This document shows, piece after piece, positions 1 to 8,787 of a stretch of 15,843 nt of DNA; within the stretch, counting starts at the first letter, position 1; the number at the start of each line of letters is the position of its first letter. The stretch covers positions 1 to 15,843 of the forward strand of contig JAHEOI010000062.1 in the NCBI GenBank assembly GCA_018610125.1. The letters are read 5' to 3'. The notes under the pieces are model-generated. The model was given only the letters and a program-made list of their open reading frames with translations, searched no databases and had not been told where the DNA came from. Position numbers and translations under genes: made by a program. The DNA is from Verrucomicrobiota bacterium. Its GTDB lineage: Bacteria > Verrucomicrobiota > Verrucomicrobiia > Limisphaerales > JAHEOI01.

Positions 1-2
1 AC

Positions 3-845
3 GGGACCGGTCGGGGCTATTTGGACACACTTTTGGAAGAGGCCGAGGCCAAGGTGACCTGTTTCCATGACAGCCCGAACCCCCTTTTCGGAGGGCATCA
101 CCCGGAACCGAACGCCGAGGGAATGAAGGTGGCACGGGATTGGGTGGTTCAGGAAAAGGCCCATTTGGCACTCGGTTTGGACGGAGATGCCGATCGATTT
201 GGCATCGTCGACGCCGACGGGACATGGCTTACTCCGAACCAGGTGCTGGCATTGACGCTCTACCATCTCAAGAAGAATCGGAAATGGAAAGGCGCTGCGG
301 TACGCACCATCCCGACCAGTCATCAAGTCGATGCCGTGGCGGAAATGCTCGATGTTAAAGTGCATGAAACCCCGGTTGGCTTCAAATACATCGGAGCCTT
401 GATGGAGAGCGAGCCGATCATTGTCGGGGGCGAAGAGTCGGGAGGCTTGAGTGTCAAGGGCCATGTCCCGGAGAAGGATGGGATCCTCGCATGCTTGCTA
501 ATGGCTGAGCTGGTCGCCGTCGAGGGGAGATCGCTCGGGGAGATCCTTAAGTCACTCGAAGAACAGACTGGCGAGTTTCACACCGACCGACTCAATATCA
601 CCATCCCGGCTGACAAAAAAGAAGGACTCCTAAAGCGACTCGGCTCCGGTCTGGACCGAATCGGCTCCTTCCCTGTTGAGCGAATGATCACGACAGACGG
701 ATTCAAATTCCTTCTGCCCGATCGGCAATGGGTCGCATTCCGCGCCAGCGGCACCGAGCCAATGATCCGCTGCTACTTGGAGGCCCGCTCGGCCCACCGG
801 TTAAAACAGCTTCGCTCGGCTTGCCGAGAGCTCTTGAACGACTGA
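3..845 (+). CDS. Alpha-phosphohexomutase (phosphoglucomutase/phosphomannomutase family), C-terminal part, 5' truncated
   Basis: The reading frame is open from base 3, so the gene starts upstream of the window and about 280 residues of its C-terminal part are visible. Three signatures of the alpha-D-phosphohexomutase superfamily occur in order, numbered from the first visible codon. The metal-binding loop DGDADR is at about 60-65, the sugar-binding loop GEESGG at about 137-142, and the phosphate-binding loop RASGTEP at about 241-247. The catalytic phosphoserine loop would lie in the missing N-terminal part. The family interconverts hexose 1- and 6-phosphates in the cytoplasm through a bisphosphate intermediate. 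The visible part does not decide between glucose, mannose and glucosamine substrates, so no gene symbol is given. The gene ends 72 bp from the convergent response-regulator gene. No frameshift or missing core residue is seen in the visible part. Confidence 0.93.
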   Translation, partial: GTGRGYLDTLLEEAEAKVTCFHDSPNPLFGGHHPEPNAEGMKVARDWVVQEKAHLALGLDGDADRFGIVDADGTWLTPNQVLALTLYHLKKNRKWKGAAVRTIPTSHQVDAVAEMLDVKVHETPVGFKYIGALMESEPIIVGGEESGGLSVKGHVPEKDGILACLLMAELVAVEGRSLGEILKSLEEQTGEFHTDRLNITIPADKKEGLLKRLGSGLDRIGSFPVERMITTDGFKFLLPDRQWVAFRASGTEPMIRCYLEARSAHRLKQLRSACRELLND

Positions 846-867
846 CCGGTGAGCTCTTTCGGGATTC

Positions 868-894
868 CTTGACAAACCGGCTGCGTAGGTCAAG
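868..894. terminator. Weak inverted repeat between convergent genes
   Basis: The 72-bp gap between the phosphohexomutase stop and the convergent response-regulator stop holds CTTGAC at 868-873 and its exact complement GTCAAG at 889-894, separated by 15 bases. Position suggests a shared bidirectional terminator. However, the 6-bp stem is short, the loop is long, and neither side has a T-run, so this is only a possibility. Confidence 0.2.
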
Positions 895-917
895 TCCTCC
901 GTCCCCCAGTCCGAGCG

Positions 918-1589
918 TCACTCCTCGCTCTCTTCCGGATCATCCGAAGCGGGCTCTTGCTCCCATTTTGGAAACACGGAAGCGTCGAGCTGGCCTCGTC
1001 GAATCAGTTCCTGCAAATCCCGAATAATGGTCCGCCGTGCCACCCTGAATCGTCTGGCCAGCGCGGAGACATTGGGCCGCTCCGTCACCCCCTTGACCTC
1101 CTTTAAGATGGCGTTTTGACGACTGAGGCGGTCCGTCGAGCGACTCAGCAAGCTCTCAATTTCGCTACGCTTCGAGCGCTCAAGCGCTTCAAACCGACGG
1201 ACCACTTCCGCTTCACCGCATTCCCGGATCGCGTAGTCGACCGTGCTTTTCAGTTCCTCCACATCGACCGGCTTGGTAACGCAAAAGTCCGCTCCCCTTG
1301 GTCCCTGTAACGCTTGGAGCTGCTGATGGACCTCCAACGCTCCGGAAACAATCACCAGCGGTACGTGTGGCAGGACCTCTTTAAGATTGGGGAGATAGTC
1401 CAAGCCGAGCTCTCCCTTGGCGAGGATGTGATCCAATAGGATGAGATCGATCGGGGATTGGGTCAGCGCGTCGAGCGCGTCCTTGCCGGTGGTCGTCCGA
1501 ATGAGTCGGTAATCGGTAAGGGTTTCCTCGTAGATTTCGTATTGAAGATCATCGTCTTCGATTACCAGTAATGTTGGGGTATGCGGCAT
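918..1589 (-). CDS. Response regulator: receiver domain plus C-terminal winged-helix DNA-binding domain
   Basis: This is a 223-residue two-component response regulator when started at the ATG at 1589. The receiver domain spans about 6-120. It has the acidic pocket E11-D12-D13, the probable phosphoacceptor D53 (in ILLDH), the switch S82 and the conserved K106 in TKP. A charged helical linker (about 125-165) leads to a helix-turn-helix at about 173-200 (NVSALARRF...RRTIIRDLQEL), which resembles DeoR/HTH_11-type winged helices, so it probably binds DNA. The tail is acidic (DDPEESEE). An in-frame ATG at 1634 would overlap the kinase stop by 8 bp and add 15 residues. I prefer 1589 because a purine-rich Shine-Dalgarno-like stretch lies 5 bases upstream and the receiver core begins right after it. 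The gene follows the histidine kinase and is almost certainly its partner. Target genes are unknown. Confidence 0.9.
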   Translation of the reverse strand: MPHTPTLLVIEDDDLQYEIYEETLTDYRLIRTTTGKDALDALTQSPIDLILLDHILAKGELGLDYLPNLKEVLPHVPLVIVSGALEVHQQLQALQGPRGADFCVTKPVDVEELKSTVDYAIRECGEAEVVRRFEALERSKRSEIESLLSRSTDRLSRQNAILKEVKGVTERPNVSALARRFRVARRTIIRDLQELIRRGQLDASVFPKWEQEPASDDPEESEE

Positions 1590-1594
1590 TATGG

Positions 1595-1602
1595 CCTTCC
1601 CT
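1595..1602 (-). promoter_or_regulatory. Ribosome binding site favouring the internal start of the response regulator
   Basis: On the minus strand AGGGAAGG lies 5 bases before the ATG at 1589. It supports translation from that ATG rather than from the upstream in-frame ATG at 1634, which overlaps the histidine-kinase stop codon. Confidence 0.4.
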
Positions 1603-1626
1603 AGATTGGTCTGAAGCAACGCTTCG

Positions 1627-4600
1627 CTATCCATTCAACCTGACATGGCCCGCGGAAGCAAGCTCAGCCTCTGATTCCGATGACCCCAAAGGAATATAAA
1701 GCGTGAATTGGGTCCCTTGGCCGGTGACCGAATCCACTCGAATCCCGACTCCGATCGTCCGGGCAAATTCGTAGACCATCGACAAGCCGAGACCGGTTCC
1801 CCGTTTCGATGAAAACGACTTCGTCGTAAAAAATGGCTCAAAGATCCGATGTTGATCTTCCGGGTCTATCCCCTGCCCGGAGTCTCGAACAGCCACAAAC
1901 GCATAGTCCCCGCACGTGGCCGGGGAAATCACCAGCTCATCGGGAATGCCTTCCGCCAAACCGCTTTCGACGGCAATCGTTCCTTCCTCCCCCATCGCTT
2001 CCGAGGCATTGATCAAAAGATTGACAACGATCTGTTTCAGCAGCTCGGGAACACCGTGCAGCTTGGGTAGATTCGACCCCGGATAAAGCTTGATTTCTAC
2101 CCGGTCGGACCATCGGTCTTCAACAAGCTTGATCGCCTCGTCGAGGACTTGGTTGAGATCAAATTGTGTGGCTTCACGCCGGGGATCACGGCTAAACCCA
2201 AGCATCGCCTTCACCAGGCTTGTTCCCTGCTCCACGACGGTTTTAATTCGCGTGGTCCGTCCCTTGATCTTTTGAGGGTCATCCAAATTCCGATCGATGA
2301 TCTGGACCGACCCCTTGACGATCGACAACATGCTATTGAAATCATGAGCGATCCCCGCAGCCAATGTCCCGAGGGCCTTCATTTTTTGACTATGCAAGAG
2401 CTGCTGATTGGCCCGTTCAAGTTCCCGGGTGCGTTGCTCCACGATACGCTCGACTTCGGCATAGCTCCGAACCAGTCTCCGGTGGCGATTGTACGCCAAT
2501 GCCGCCAGCAAGAGGATGATGATCGCGCCGCCAATCGAGATCGCGACCAAGCGGGGGTCTTGATGCCATGGCAGTGTTACCATCAACTCGGCCTTGGCCG
2601 GGGAGGGATCTAAATTGCCATTCCGATCGACAGCCCTGACTTGAAACCGATGGGGTCCGGCAGCCAGATTCGTCAAGGTCACTTCAGTTTTCCGCATCAG
2701 CGAGGACCATCCTCCCTGATCAACACGGAATGAATAGAGCAAACGCTCATCCGAGGTAAATTTCCACTTGTCCCGACCTTGGAAAGGGACATTGATGCCT
2801 CGCTGGGGCGAGGACTTCACTCTCTTTTTCGACAGCTCAATCTCGGTTTCGGGCGGATCCGGGTCGGCGGCAGGATGGTACCGACTCACACCACGACTCG
2901 TACCGGCCCATTTGGTGCCGCCTTCGCCTTCAAAAATCTCGTAAACGGCCGCGCTCGGCAAGCCCTCTTCAACCCCGTTTCGCAGCCATGACCCATTTCG
3001 ATAGCGATAAAGCCCGCTGCTGGCAGCCATCCAAATCGTGTCATCCTTTACCTGGACCATCTTATTGACACGATCCAAACCCCGCCTTACCACCTTGAGC
3101 CCTTTCCCATTGAAGGCCCAGACCCCTCCGCGCCCCCCAAACCAAATCTCCCCGTTTCTTCGCTCCAGCATGCATAGCGCAGCCTGCGTCCCCCTTCCGT
3201 CGCCCAGCTTAAATGCCGTCCAGTCCCCGTCACGATACCGCGCAATCCCCTCGGTTCCTCCCAGCCAGTAATCCCCCTCCGAGGTCTCCTCAAAAAAGAG
3301 CCAACTGCCGCGCTCGGGTCCTTCTCTTTGAGGATCGGGAAAATCGCTCCAACTTTCCCCATCAAACAAACGGATATCGGCCGCCCCGTTGGAAGAGGTC
3401 AATGACCTGGTTGCAACAACCGCTTTGCTCCCATCGTTGACTTGTCCCAACACCCGACCCGCTTGCGCCCGGGGAATATCGATCGAGGCAAACCGACCTC
3501 TCTCGGGGTCAAATCTGTAGAGCCGCCGGTTCAAATCGACGACATAATGGCCGGATGGCAACCGCACCATTCGGTCGGTTGCTTGAAAGAAGACCTCCTC
3601 CTCGATCGGCCACTCATAATGAGTCCATTCCCCATCCTCCTGACGTACCAGTCCGACCGCTGTCCCAAACCAAATCGTTCCCCTTTCATCCTGACGGATC
3701 GTATGAAACGGCACCCCGTCCCCCGTCATCGGCTTCGGAGTCTGCCAAGGAAGCGGCGCATATCGGACCAATCCCTCGGAGGTCGCAAGCCAGAAGACAT
3801 CCTTTTCCTGCACCGCGGCGTCGAAATATTGCCCGGCCAAAAGGCCTTCCCGTTCCAATACTTCGATATCTCCCGACCGCAACCGGAAAAGCGAATTGAT
3901 CGTGATCCCCCAAATTGTGCCATCGCTCTGACGCCACGCCTTTCGGACGTTCTTGCCGGCGACATCGTAGGTTTTCCAAGAGCTCCCGTCGAAATGCACG
4001 ACCATTCGTTCGGAGCCCTCTGTCGACTCGGCAATCATGGTAATCCCCCCTTCTCCGTCGACCAGAGGCCGTTGCAGATTTTCAACCCCAAGTCGCTTGG
4101 GGAGGAGGAATTCCTTCCATCGCGCTTGCTCAGGCAGCTTCCTGAGGGGGCCTTTCATCCGGGCGACACCCCGCTCGCCCGTAATCCACAAGCCCCCTTT
4201 TCGTGATCCAATCATGTCCCAAAAACGCCCCAGCCGGGTTTCGGAAGCGTATTTCACGACATCGGTCTCTTTCAGGAAGGCATCGAATTTCGTTAGACGA
4301 TCCCCCAGCAGGAACAGCAGACGGTTGTGCTGATACGGCACGATCGAGATCGGGCGCACACGACGCAGCAGATTTACCTGGTTCTCAGTCCGTATCTCGG
4401 GAATCGGATATTGGATCCATTCGCCATCCTTGAATTCCTGCAGCCCGCCCGAATAAACGCTCCAGATTTGCCCCGTCCGAGTCACACGAACCGGGAAGTA
4501 AATTCCTCCTCCCGTGGAAACCTGTCTTACCTCATACCCGTCCAGGGCACTGATGGCTCCGATCTGACGATGAGTCGCCCATACGGAGCCTTTCGGGCCT

Positions 4601-4812
4601 ACGGTAACCGCGGTCGTGTACGAGTCGCTCAGCCCGTCGGAAGCCCGATAGACACGCCAATTCTCTTCCTCTTGCGCCAACAATCCCGTCGGCATGGCAA
4701 ACCCGAGCAATAAGGCCGCCACGACACCCAATCCACCCAATCGAGCCCACCCCGCCAAGGCCCGGGACTTCACTTTCAGATCGATATTGTTTTGCTGTCT
4801 GTCAACAAGCAC
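1627..4812 (-). CDS. Membrane sensor histidine kinase with extracytoplasmic beta-propeller and Y_Y_Y domain
   Basis: This 1061-residue kinase starts at GTG, with AGGA 7 bases upstream. Residues about 24-47 form a signal peptide or anchor ending near LLA-Q. Residues about 50-650 are a two-component-regulator beta-propeller with repeated W-G blade motifs, for example TIWFGT (379), DYWLGG (514), EIWFGG (555) and TKWAGT (633). A Y_Y_Y-like beta-sandwich follows at about 690-747 and a transmembrane helix at about 754-775. A short coiled coil then leads to the HisKA domain, with the phosphorylated H823 in the H-box IAHDFN. The catalytic domain has the N-box (N935), G1 box DSGQG (977-981), F-box FEPFFTTK (991-998) and G2 box GTGLGL (1005-1010). 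No receiver or AraC domain is fused, unlike many propeller-type hybrid sensors; the regulator is the next gene. The propeller probably senses a ligand or partner outside the cytoplasm, and its nature is unknown. Confidence 0.95.
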   Translation of the reverse strand: MLVDRQQNNIDLKVKSRALAGWARLGGLGVVAALLLGFAMPTGLLAQEEENWRVYRASDGLSDSYTTAVTVGPKGSVWATHRQIGAISALDGYEVRQVSTGGGIYFPVRVTRTGQIWSVYSGGLQEFKDGEWIQYPIPEIRTENQVNLLRRVRPISIVPYQHNRLLFLLGDRLTKFDAFLKETDVVKYASETRLGRFWDMIGSRKGGLWITGERGVARMKGPLRKLPEQARWKEFLLPKRLGVENLQRPLVDGEGGITMIAESTEGSERMVVHFDGSSWKTYDVAGKNVRKAWRQSDGTIWGITINSLFRLRSGDIEVLEREGLLAGQYFDAAVQEKDVFWLATSEGLVRYAPLPWQTPKPMTGDGVPFHTIRQDERGTIWFGTAVGLVRQEDGEWTHYEWPIEEEVFFQATDRMVRLPSGHYVVDLNRRLYRFDPERGRFASIDIPRAQAGRVLGQVNDGSKAVVATRSLTSSNGAADIRLFDGESWSDFPDPQREGPERGSWLFFEETSEGDYWLGGTEGIARYRDGDWTAFKLGDGRGTQAALCMLERRNGEIWFGGRGGVWAFNGKGLKVVRRGLDRVNKMVQVKDDTIWMAASSGLYRYRNGSWLRNGVEEGLPSAAVYEIFEGEGGTKWAGTSRGVSRYHPAADPDPPETEIELSKKRVKSSPQRGINVPFQGRDKWKFTSDERLLYSFRVDQGGWSSLMRKTEVTLTNLAAGPHRFQVRAVDRNGNLDPSPAKAELMVTLPWHQDPRLVAISIGGAIIILLLAALAYNRHRRLVRSYAEVERIVEQRTRELERANQQLLHSQKMKALGTLAAGIAHDFNSMLSIVKGSVQIIDRNLDDPQKIKGRTTRIKTVVEQGTSLVKAMLGFSRDPRREATQFDLNQVLDEAIKLVEDRWSDRVEIKLYPGSNLPKLHGVPELLKQIVVNLLINASEAMGEEGTIAVESGLAEGIPDELVISPATCGDYAFVAVRDSGQGIDPEDQHRIFEPFFTTKSFSSKRGTGLGLSMVYEFARTIGVGIRVDSVTGQGTQFTLYIPLGSSESEAELASAGHVRLNG

Positions 4813-4888
4813 GTCTCAGTCCTGTTTAAGCTCATGTCACCACCCGAGCCACAGTAGCCGCTTATCTGCGCTAGCTTGTGGAGTGCGC

Positions 4889-4900
4889 GTGACTCGTCAC
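4889..4900. promoter_or_regulatory. Candidate operator palindrome upstream of the sensor-kinase gene
   Basis: GTGAC and GTCAC flank a 2-base centre, giving a perfect 12-bp inverted repeat about 80 bp upstream of the kinase start. On the minus strand a further GTGAC follows at 4836-4840. It could be a regulator site, for example for autoregulation. The arms are short and it may be chance. Confidence 0.18.
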
Positions 4901-4965
4901 CGCTTTTCTTTCCAGCTCTCTCCTATGCTTGGCGTGGGCCCCGGCAACGCCTCGCCACCGATGTC

Positions 4966-6741
4966 TCACCAATCCAATCGTTGTCGCATCCCTTCAATCG
5001 CGTCCAGCTCCTTAAGGACCGGATTGGCAAGCATACGGTCCCCCTGCTCGTTAAATTGCGCCAAGAATCGTCGAATCGCCTGCCGTACTAAGCGTTTCCC
5101 TTTTACCCAAGTGATGATAAATTGATAAACGACAAATTGAATGACGATCGTCAAGAACAACATCAGCATTGAATGCCTGGCGTAGTCTGCAGAGATGTAA
5201 TTCCCTTGGAAAAAACGAATGACCACCTGAAACGCGATCCATCCCCAGAGGCAAATGATCGGCAGATTAAACACAAGCTGTAATGTCCAATGACTGCACG
5301 CCGCAGCCCGGCGCTCGATCGTTTCCTTGAGACAACGGAGCCAAGCTTGGGCCATCCGCGAGCCAAGCTGCTCATCATCGGGGCAAATTGATTCCACTTT
5401 CCTGACCTCGGAGCTGAAACCGAGGACGCACAACCGGTTTGCCTTATCCTGCCACGATTGGCCGAGGCGATAGCGTAGCTGTTGTAAGATCACTTCTCCC
5501 TGCGCCGGGCTGTTGGCGTCGTCCAACGCTTTTCGGCTGCGGAATGAGCGGATGGCCGAGGTGAAGGCCCCCGCCACTTGTGCAGCCGGGTTGGCAACCC
5601 GAAACAGGTTCAACACCCCGGCCCCGAGCGCCAAAATCTTCGACCAGACGACCAACAGCCAATTCAATGGGGGCGACCAGCGTTGGGTCAGTTGATCATA
5701 AAACAACAGATCAATTCCGGCCAGCATCGGGTCGTCGCCGGCTTCAAGCTCCGACACAACCTCATGAATGGCTTTCTCCAATAAATCTCGGATTTCTCCC
5801 CGGATCTCTCCGGCTTTTGTCGCCACGGCATCAAGCTCCCCACTGATGTATTGCTCGACCCAACTGACGATCTCTTGAGCCCGCCGGACACGGGTGTCGA
5901 CCACCACACTCCCCTGGTTCAAACGCTCAAATATCTCCTCTTGGAGCTCATCGAAATCGTCCCGCTGATGCAATGGGGCCCCGCTATCCCCCCACTCGGG
6001 GTTTGCAAGGTGCCTCTTGGCCGAGATAGCGAAGAATTTCATCTCCTTCTTTCCCCAACCAGCCTCAAGGTATTGAGTAAAGTCTCGGACGACGACGTCG
6101 AGCTCGTCCTCTCGAAGTCGGTCGCATTGATTGATCGCCGCCAACAGCGCCGAGCCGTGAAACGACTTCACCAGCTCAGCCAGGAAGTCCGTGCTGTCCC
6201 GCCGCTTCGGATGCTGACCATGGAAAACACAGACCAGGACATCCGCCTGTGAGCTGAGGGCCTGATGAATCCCTCGAAATTTCTCCCCTCCCTCAATGCT
6301 GTCCGTGTCCGGAGTGTCAATAAGGATCAATCGGCTCAAGCCGCTCGCCTCGGGCTCCTCGACGACACGCGCTTGGCCCTCACCCAATGCCTCGATCAGG
6401 GGAGCGGCATCCTGGCGCCGCTGACAATAGATGATCGCTTCCTTGGTCGTCGGACGATCCGCTCCCATCTTGGAAATCTCCATGCCGCCCACGAGCGCAT
6501 TTAAAAGGGTCGATTTGCCCGCCCCGGTCGGGCCGATCAAAACAAGGGTCAATTTCCGCTCGATTCGCCCTTTAAGCTGATGGAGCTGAGCAGAGGCCTC
6601 TTGCACAAGGTGCTTCAAGCGCTTGGCAGGCTGCCAATATTCGAACGAATCCAAGCCCTGGCTCAGGCCATCCAAACGCGCTTCACAAAGCTCGATCTTG
6701 GCTTGCAGGGCAAGCGTCTGACTCTCTTCACTTGGCAACAT
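4966..6741 (-). CDS. Dynamin-like/Era-type large GTPase with C-terminal membrane segments
   Basis: This 591-residue GTP-binding protein starts at an ATG with GAGGAA 7 bases upstream, overlapping the stop of the preceding GTPase gene by 14 bp. An N-terminal helical stretch (1-60) precedes the G domain. G1 is GPTGAGKST (70-78), G2 is RPTT (96-99), G3 is DTPD (142-145), G4 is NQCD (204-207, in place of NKxD), and a likely G5 is SAK (240-242). After a long helical stalk region there is a hydrophobic patch at about 358-380. Two transmembrane helices at about 485-511 and 525-545, separated by a short polar loop, probably form a hairpin, followed by a basic tail. The layout (G domain, helical stalk, membrane-inserting hydrophobic segments) matches bacterial dynamin-like proteins, many of which occur as adjacent pairs. 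Assignment to dynamins rather than to another TRAFAC GTPase group is inference. It probably works at the inner membrane with its upstream neighbour. Confidence 0.85.
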   Translation of the reverse strand: MLPSEESQTLALQAKIELCEARLDGLSQGLDSFEYWQPAKRLKHLVQEASAQLHQLKGRIERKLTLVLIGPTGAGKSTLLNALVGGMEISKMGADRPTTKEAIIYCQRRQDAAPLIEALGEGQARVVEEPEASGLSRLILIDTPDTDSIEGGEKFRGIHQALSSQADVLVCVFHGQHPKRRDSTDFLAELVKSFHGSALLAAINQCDRLREDELDVVVRDFTQYLEAGWGKKEMKFFAISAKRHLANPEWGDSGAPLHQRDDFDELQEEIFERLNQGSVVVDTRVRRAQEIVSWVEQYISGELDAVATKAGEIRGEIRDLLEKAIHEVVSELEAGDDPMLAGIDLLFYDQLTQRWSPPLNWLLVVWSKILALGAGVLNLFRVANPAAQVAGAFTSAIRSFRSRKALDDANSPAQGEVILQQLRYRLGQSWQDKANRLCVLGFSSEVRKVESICPDDEQLGSRMAQAWLRCLKETIERRAAACSHWTLQLVFNLPIICLWGWIAFQVVIRFFQGNYISADYARHSMLMLFLTIVIQFVVYQFIITWVKGKRLVRQAIRRFLAQFNEQGDRMLANPVLKELDAIEGMRQRLDW

Positions 6742-8761
6742 GGCAGGCTTCCTCTTTGATCTCCTCCAGAGCGTCGCCGACTTCCGATAAAGCCTCGTCA
6801 GCCTCCTGAAACCGCTTGCCGCACGTGCTGATAAACGATCCGCTCAAATGCCGATCAAATATCTGCTGGACGCGTTGCACTCGGTCATTCAGCCACTTCT
6901 GAAGGAGATCGGAGAGGAAATGACGCTCAAATTGACCCAGCTTGGCTTGGGCCGGAAACACAAGCAGGGCAGCCAGGTCGTTCAACCCAAAAAGCCCGGT
7001 TACCTTGGCCGAGCCCGCAGCCGTTGCGGAAACAATATCGCCGGTAAAAACGACATAGGTTAACGCGCCCGAGACCAATCCCATATCCGCCAATGCGAAG
7101 AGATACTCCGAGAACCGCTTTATCATGGAGAGGTTTTGCCGATTTTCCAGTACGAGATGACGGAGCTCACGGTCGAATTCCCGATCAAACGCGGTCAATG
7201 GATTCTCCGGGACCTTCAGGACCCGTAAGGCCTCTTCCTTAATCTTGGCCAGCCTCTCCTCGACATTAACCGTTTGCATTTCCTGAACAAGATCATTCAC
7301 TGCGGGATGGCGAGGCACGGTCAATCGGAGCTCGTTGTCGCCGTTCGGCCCTTCGACACTCGGTTTCGGAGCCCCTTCAGGGTTGGGCAGATTGCTCAGT
7401 CGCCGCACTTTTTCATACAGCGCACGTCCGTCGGGGTCGGTCAGGGATGCCGTGGTTACGATTTGCTCGGCACACAGGTGGCGATAAAACTCGTTGGCGG
7501 CACTCTGGACGGATTTCAGGAGCTCCTGCGAGACCGCTTTGTCCGAGTTTTTTCGCCTTTTCGGCATCCAGGCTCGGACTCGACCGGTGACCTGACGGAC
7601 CTTTTTGCCCGGGGTCCTCAAGTATCGAACGAGGGGCGGAGCCGTCTCGGCATAATGCTGTTGAACCCGCTCAAGGATAGCTTCCTGCGGAAAGAGCCGT
7701 AATGAGCTTAAGACAGCTCGACCACACGCAATCAAGCATGCATTCCGATAAATCTCCAGATGCTCCCGCGAGCGGTCCAGACGCGCTCTCTCTTTGTCTG
7801 CCTCATCGAGGAAATGCGCGACCGCCGACATCGACTGCGACTGACGAATCGCGCGGGGATCCAGGCTCTTGAATAGCGAGCTCATCTCCGGAGACGAGCC
7901 GACCGGACGCAGCCGCATCGACTCATCTCCCGCGACGACTTCGTTCGATTCATCGGTTCGATAAAACCCCTTGATATGGTCGGCTTGCCCATTGACATAA
8001 AGATTCCCCGCAACCTCGCTTAAATGCCGGGAAACCGTTTCATCGTCCAACGCCGGACTGACCCGGTAAACCAGGATAATCTCTCGAGTCCCAATCTCAT
8101 GCAATCGCTCTCGCAGGAAATCGGTGTTGTCTTTGTTCGCGTAATTGGCATTGGTAAAGACATAGATTAACACATGGCTCGCTTCGAGGATCGGTGTTGC
8201 CAATGACCGATTGGTGTAGCTGCTCCTGGCGCCGGTGTCGAAATCGGGTGTGTCCAGAATCAAGAGGTTTCTCGGAAGACGAGTGCTTTCCACAAACACC
8301 GGCGTTCCCGGCGTCAAGAGATCGTCGGCGCACTCCATCCGTTTCGGAGACTCCGGGAAGCAATGGAACAGACTTTGGCAGAAGGCGGGGGTTTGCCAAA
8401 GCTCGGGGTGACCGCAAATAAGCCCTCTTCGCGTCAATCCCGCCGTTCCCCCGGTCGGCGCAACCGATTCCCCGATCAAAGAATTGACAAGCGTCGATTT
8501 CCCGCTGTTGCCGCCACCACAGACCGACAGCAGCAACGGAAAATCGGGGGCCAGTGAGGGATCGATCTTATGAAAAAGGGCTGATTCCTCACTTGCGACA
8601 CGCGAACGCCGGTCCGGGCTCAAAACCTTCTCAGCTCGGCCAAGAGCACCTGCAGCCCGTTTCATCTGATCGTATACTTGATTGAAATCCATCGTAGCCC
8701 AGACGGTTTCACTCCAGCTTCGATTTCGCCGCCAAGCGTCGGGGCGAACGGGAGGAGACAA
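6728..8761 (-). CDS. Large GTPase of dynamin-like type, diverged guanine-specificity motif
   Basis: This 677-residue protein has a Dynamin_N-style P-loop GGGNSGKST (82-90), a threonine-containing G2 region (about 103-110) and G3 DTPD (170-173). In the expected G4 position the strand ILVYRVSPALDD (229-240) has no NKxD, so guanine recognition is altered or lost. A long helical region follows (about 310-555), including a basic patch KRRK (401-404). Two hydrophobic segments (about 558-585 and 588-605) and a C-terminal helix complete the protein, again a G domain plus stalk plus membrane-contact layout. The start is uncertain. A TTG at 8761 has a weak AGG nearby and lies 26 bp from the previous gene. 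An ATG at 8692 (654 aa) has no clear ribosome site but removes an N-terminal extension that looks unstructured. It overlaps the second GTPase gene by 14 bp, which suggests translational coupling and a hetero-oligomeric pair. Confidence 0.82.
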   Translation of the reverse strand: MSPPVRPDAWRRNRSWSETVWATMDFNQVYDQMKRAAGALGRAEKVLSPDRRSRVASEESALFHKIDPSLAPDFPLLLSVCGGGNSGKSTLVNSLIGESVAPTGGTAGLTRRGLICGHPELWQTPAFCQSLFHCFPESPKRMECADDLLTPGTPVFVESTRLPRNLLILDTPDFDTGARSSYTNRSLATPILEASHVLIYVFTNANYANKDNTDFLRERLHEIGTREIILVYRVSPALDDETVSRHLSEVAGNLYVNGQADHIKGFYRTDESNEVVAGDESMRLRPVGSSPEMSSLFKSLDPRAIRQSQSMSAVAHFLDEADKERARLDRSREHLEIYRNACLIACGRAVLSSLRLFPQEAILERVQQHYAETAPPLVRYLRTPGKKVRQVTGRVRAWMPKRRKNSDKAVSQELLKSVQSAANEFYRHLCAEQIVTTASLTDPDGRALYEKVRRLSNLPNPEGAPKPSVEGPNGDNELRLTVPRHPAVNDLVQEMQTVNVEERLAKIKEEALRVLKVPENPLTAFDREFDRELRHLVLENRQNLSMIKRFSEYLFALADMGLVSGALTYVVFTGDIVSATAAGSAKVTGLFGLNDLAALLVFPAQAKLGQFERHFLSDLLQKWLNDRVQRVQQIFDRHLSGSFISTCGKRFQEADEALSEVGDALEEIKEEACHVAK

Positions 8762-8787
8762 TAAAGCCTAACGCAACATCAAATCCG

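Noticed and set aside
1590..1634. Start of the response regulator at 1634, overlapping the kinase stop
   Set aside because: It is possible by translational coupling, but the ATG at 1589 has a better Shine-Dalgarno-like sequence and immediately precedes the receiver fold.
3442..4206. Open frame of about 250 codons on the plus strand inside the histidine-kinase gene
   Set aside because: The opposite strand encodes continuous beta-propeller blades here; the plus-strand translation is rich in P, R and S without domain features.
4931..4951. GGCGT/ACGCC inverted repeat downstream of the second GTPase as a terminator
   Set aside because: The stem is only 5 bp with an 11-base loop and no T-run follows on either strand.
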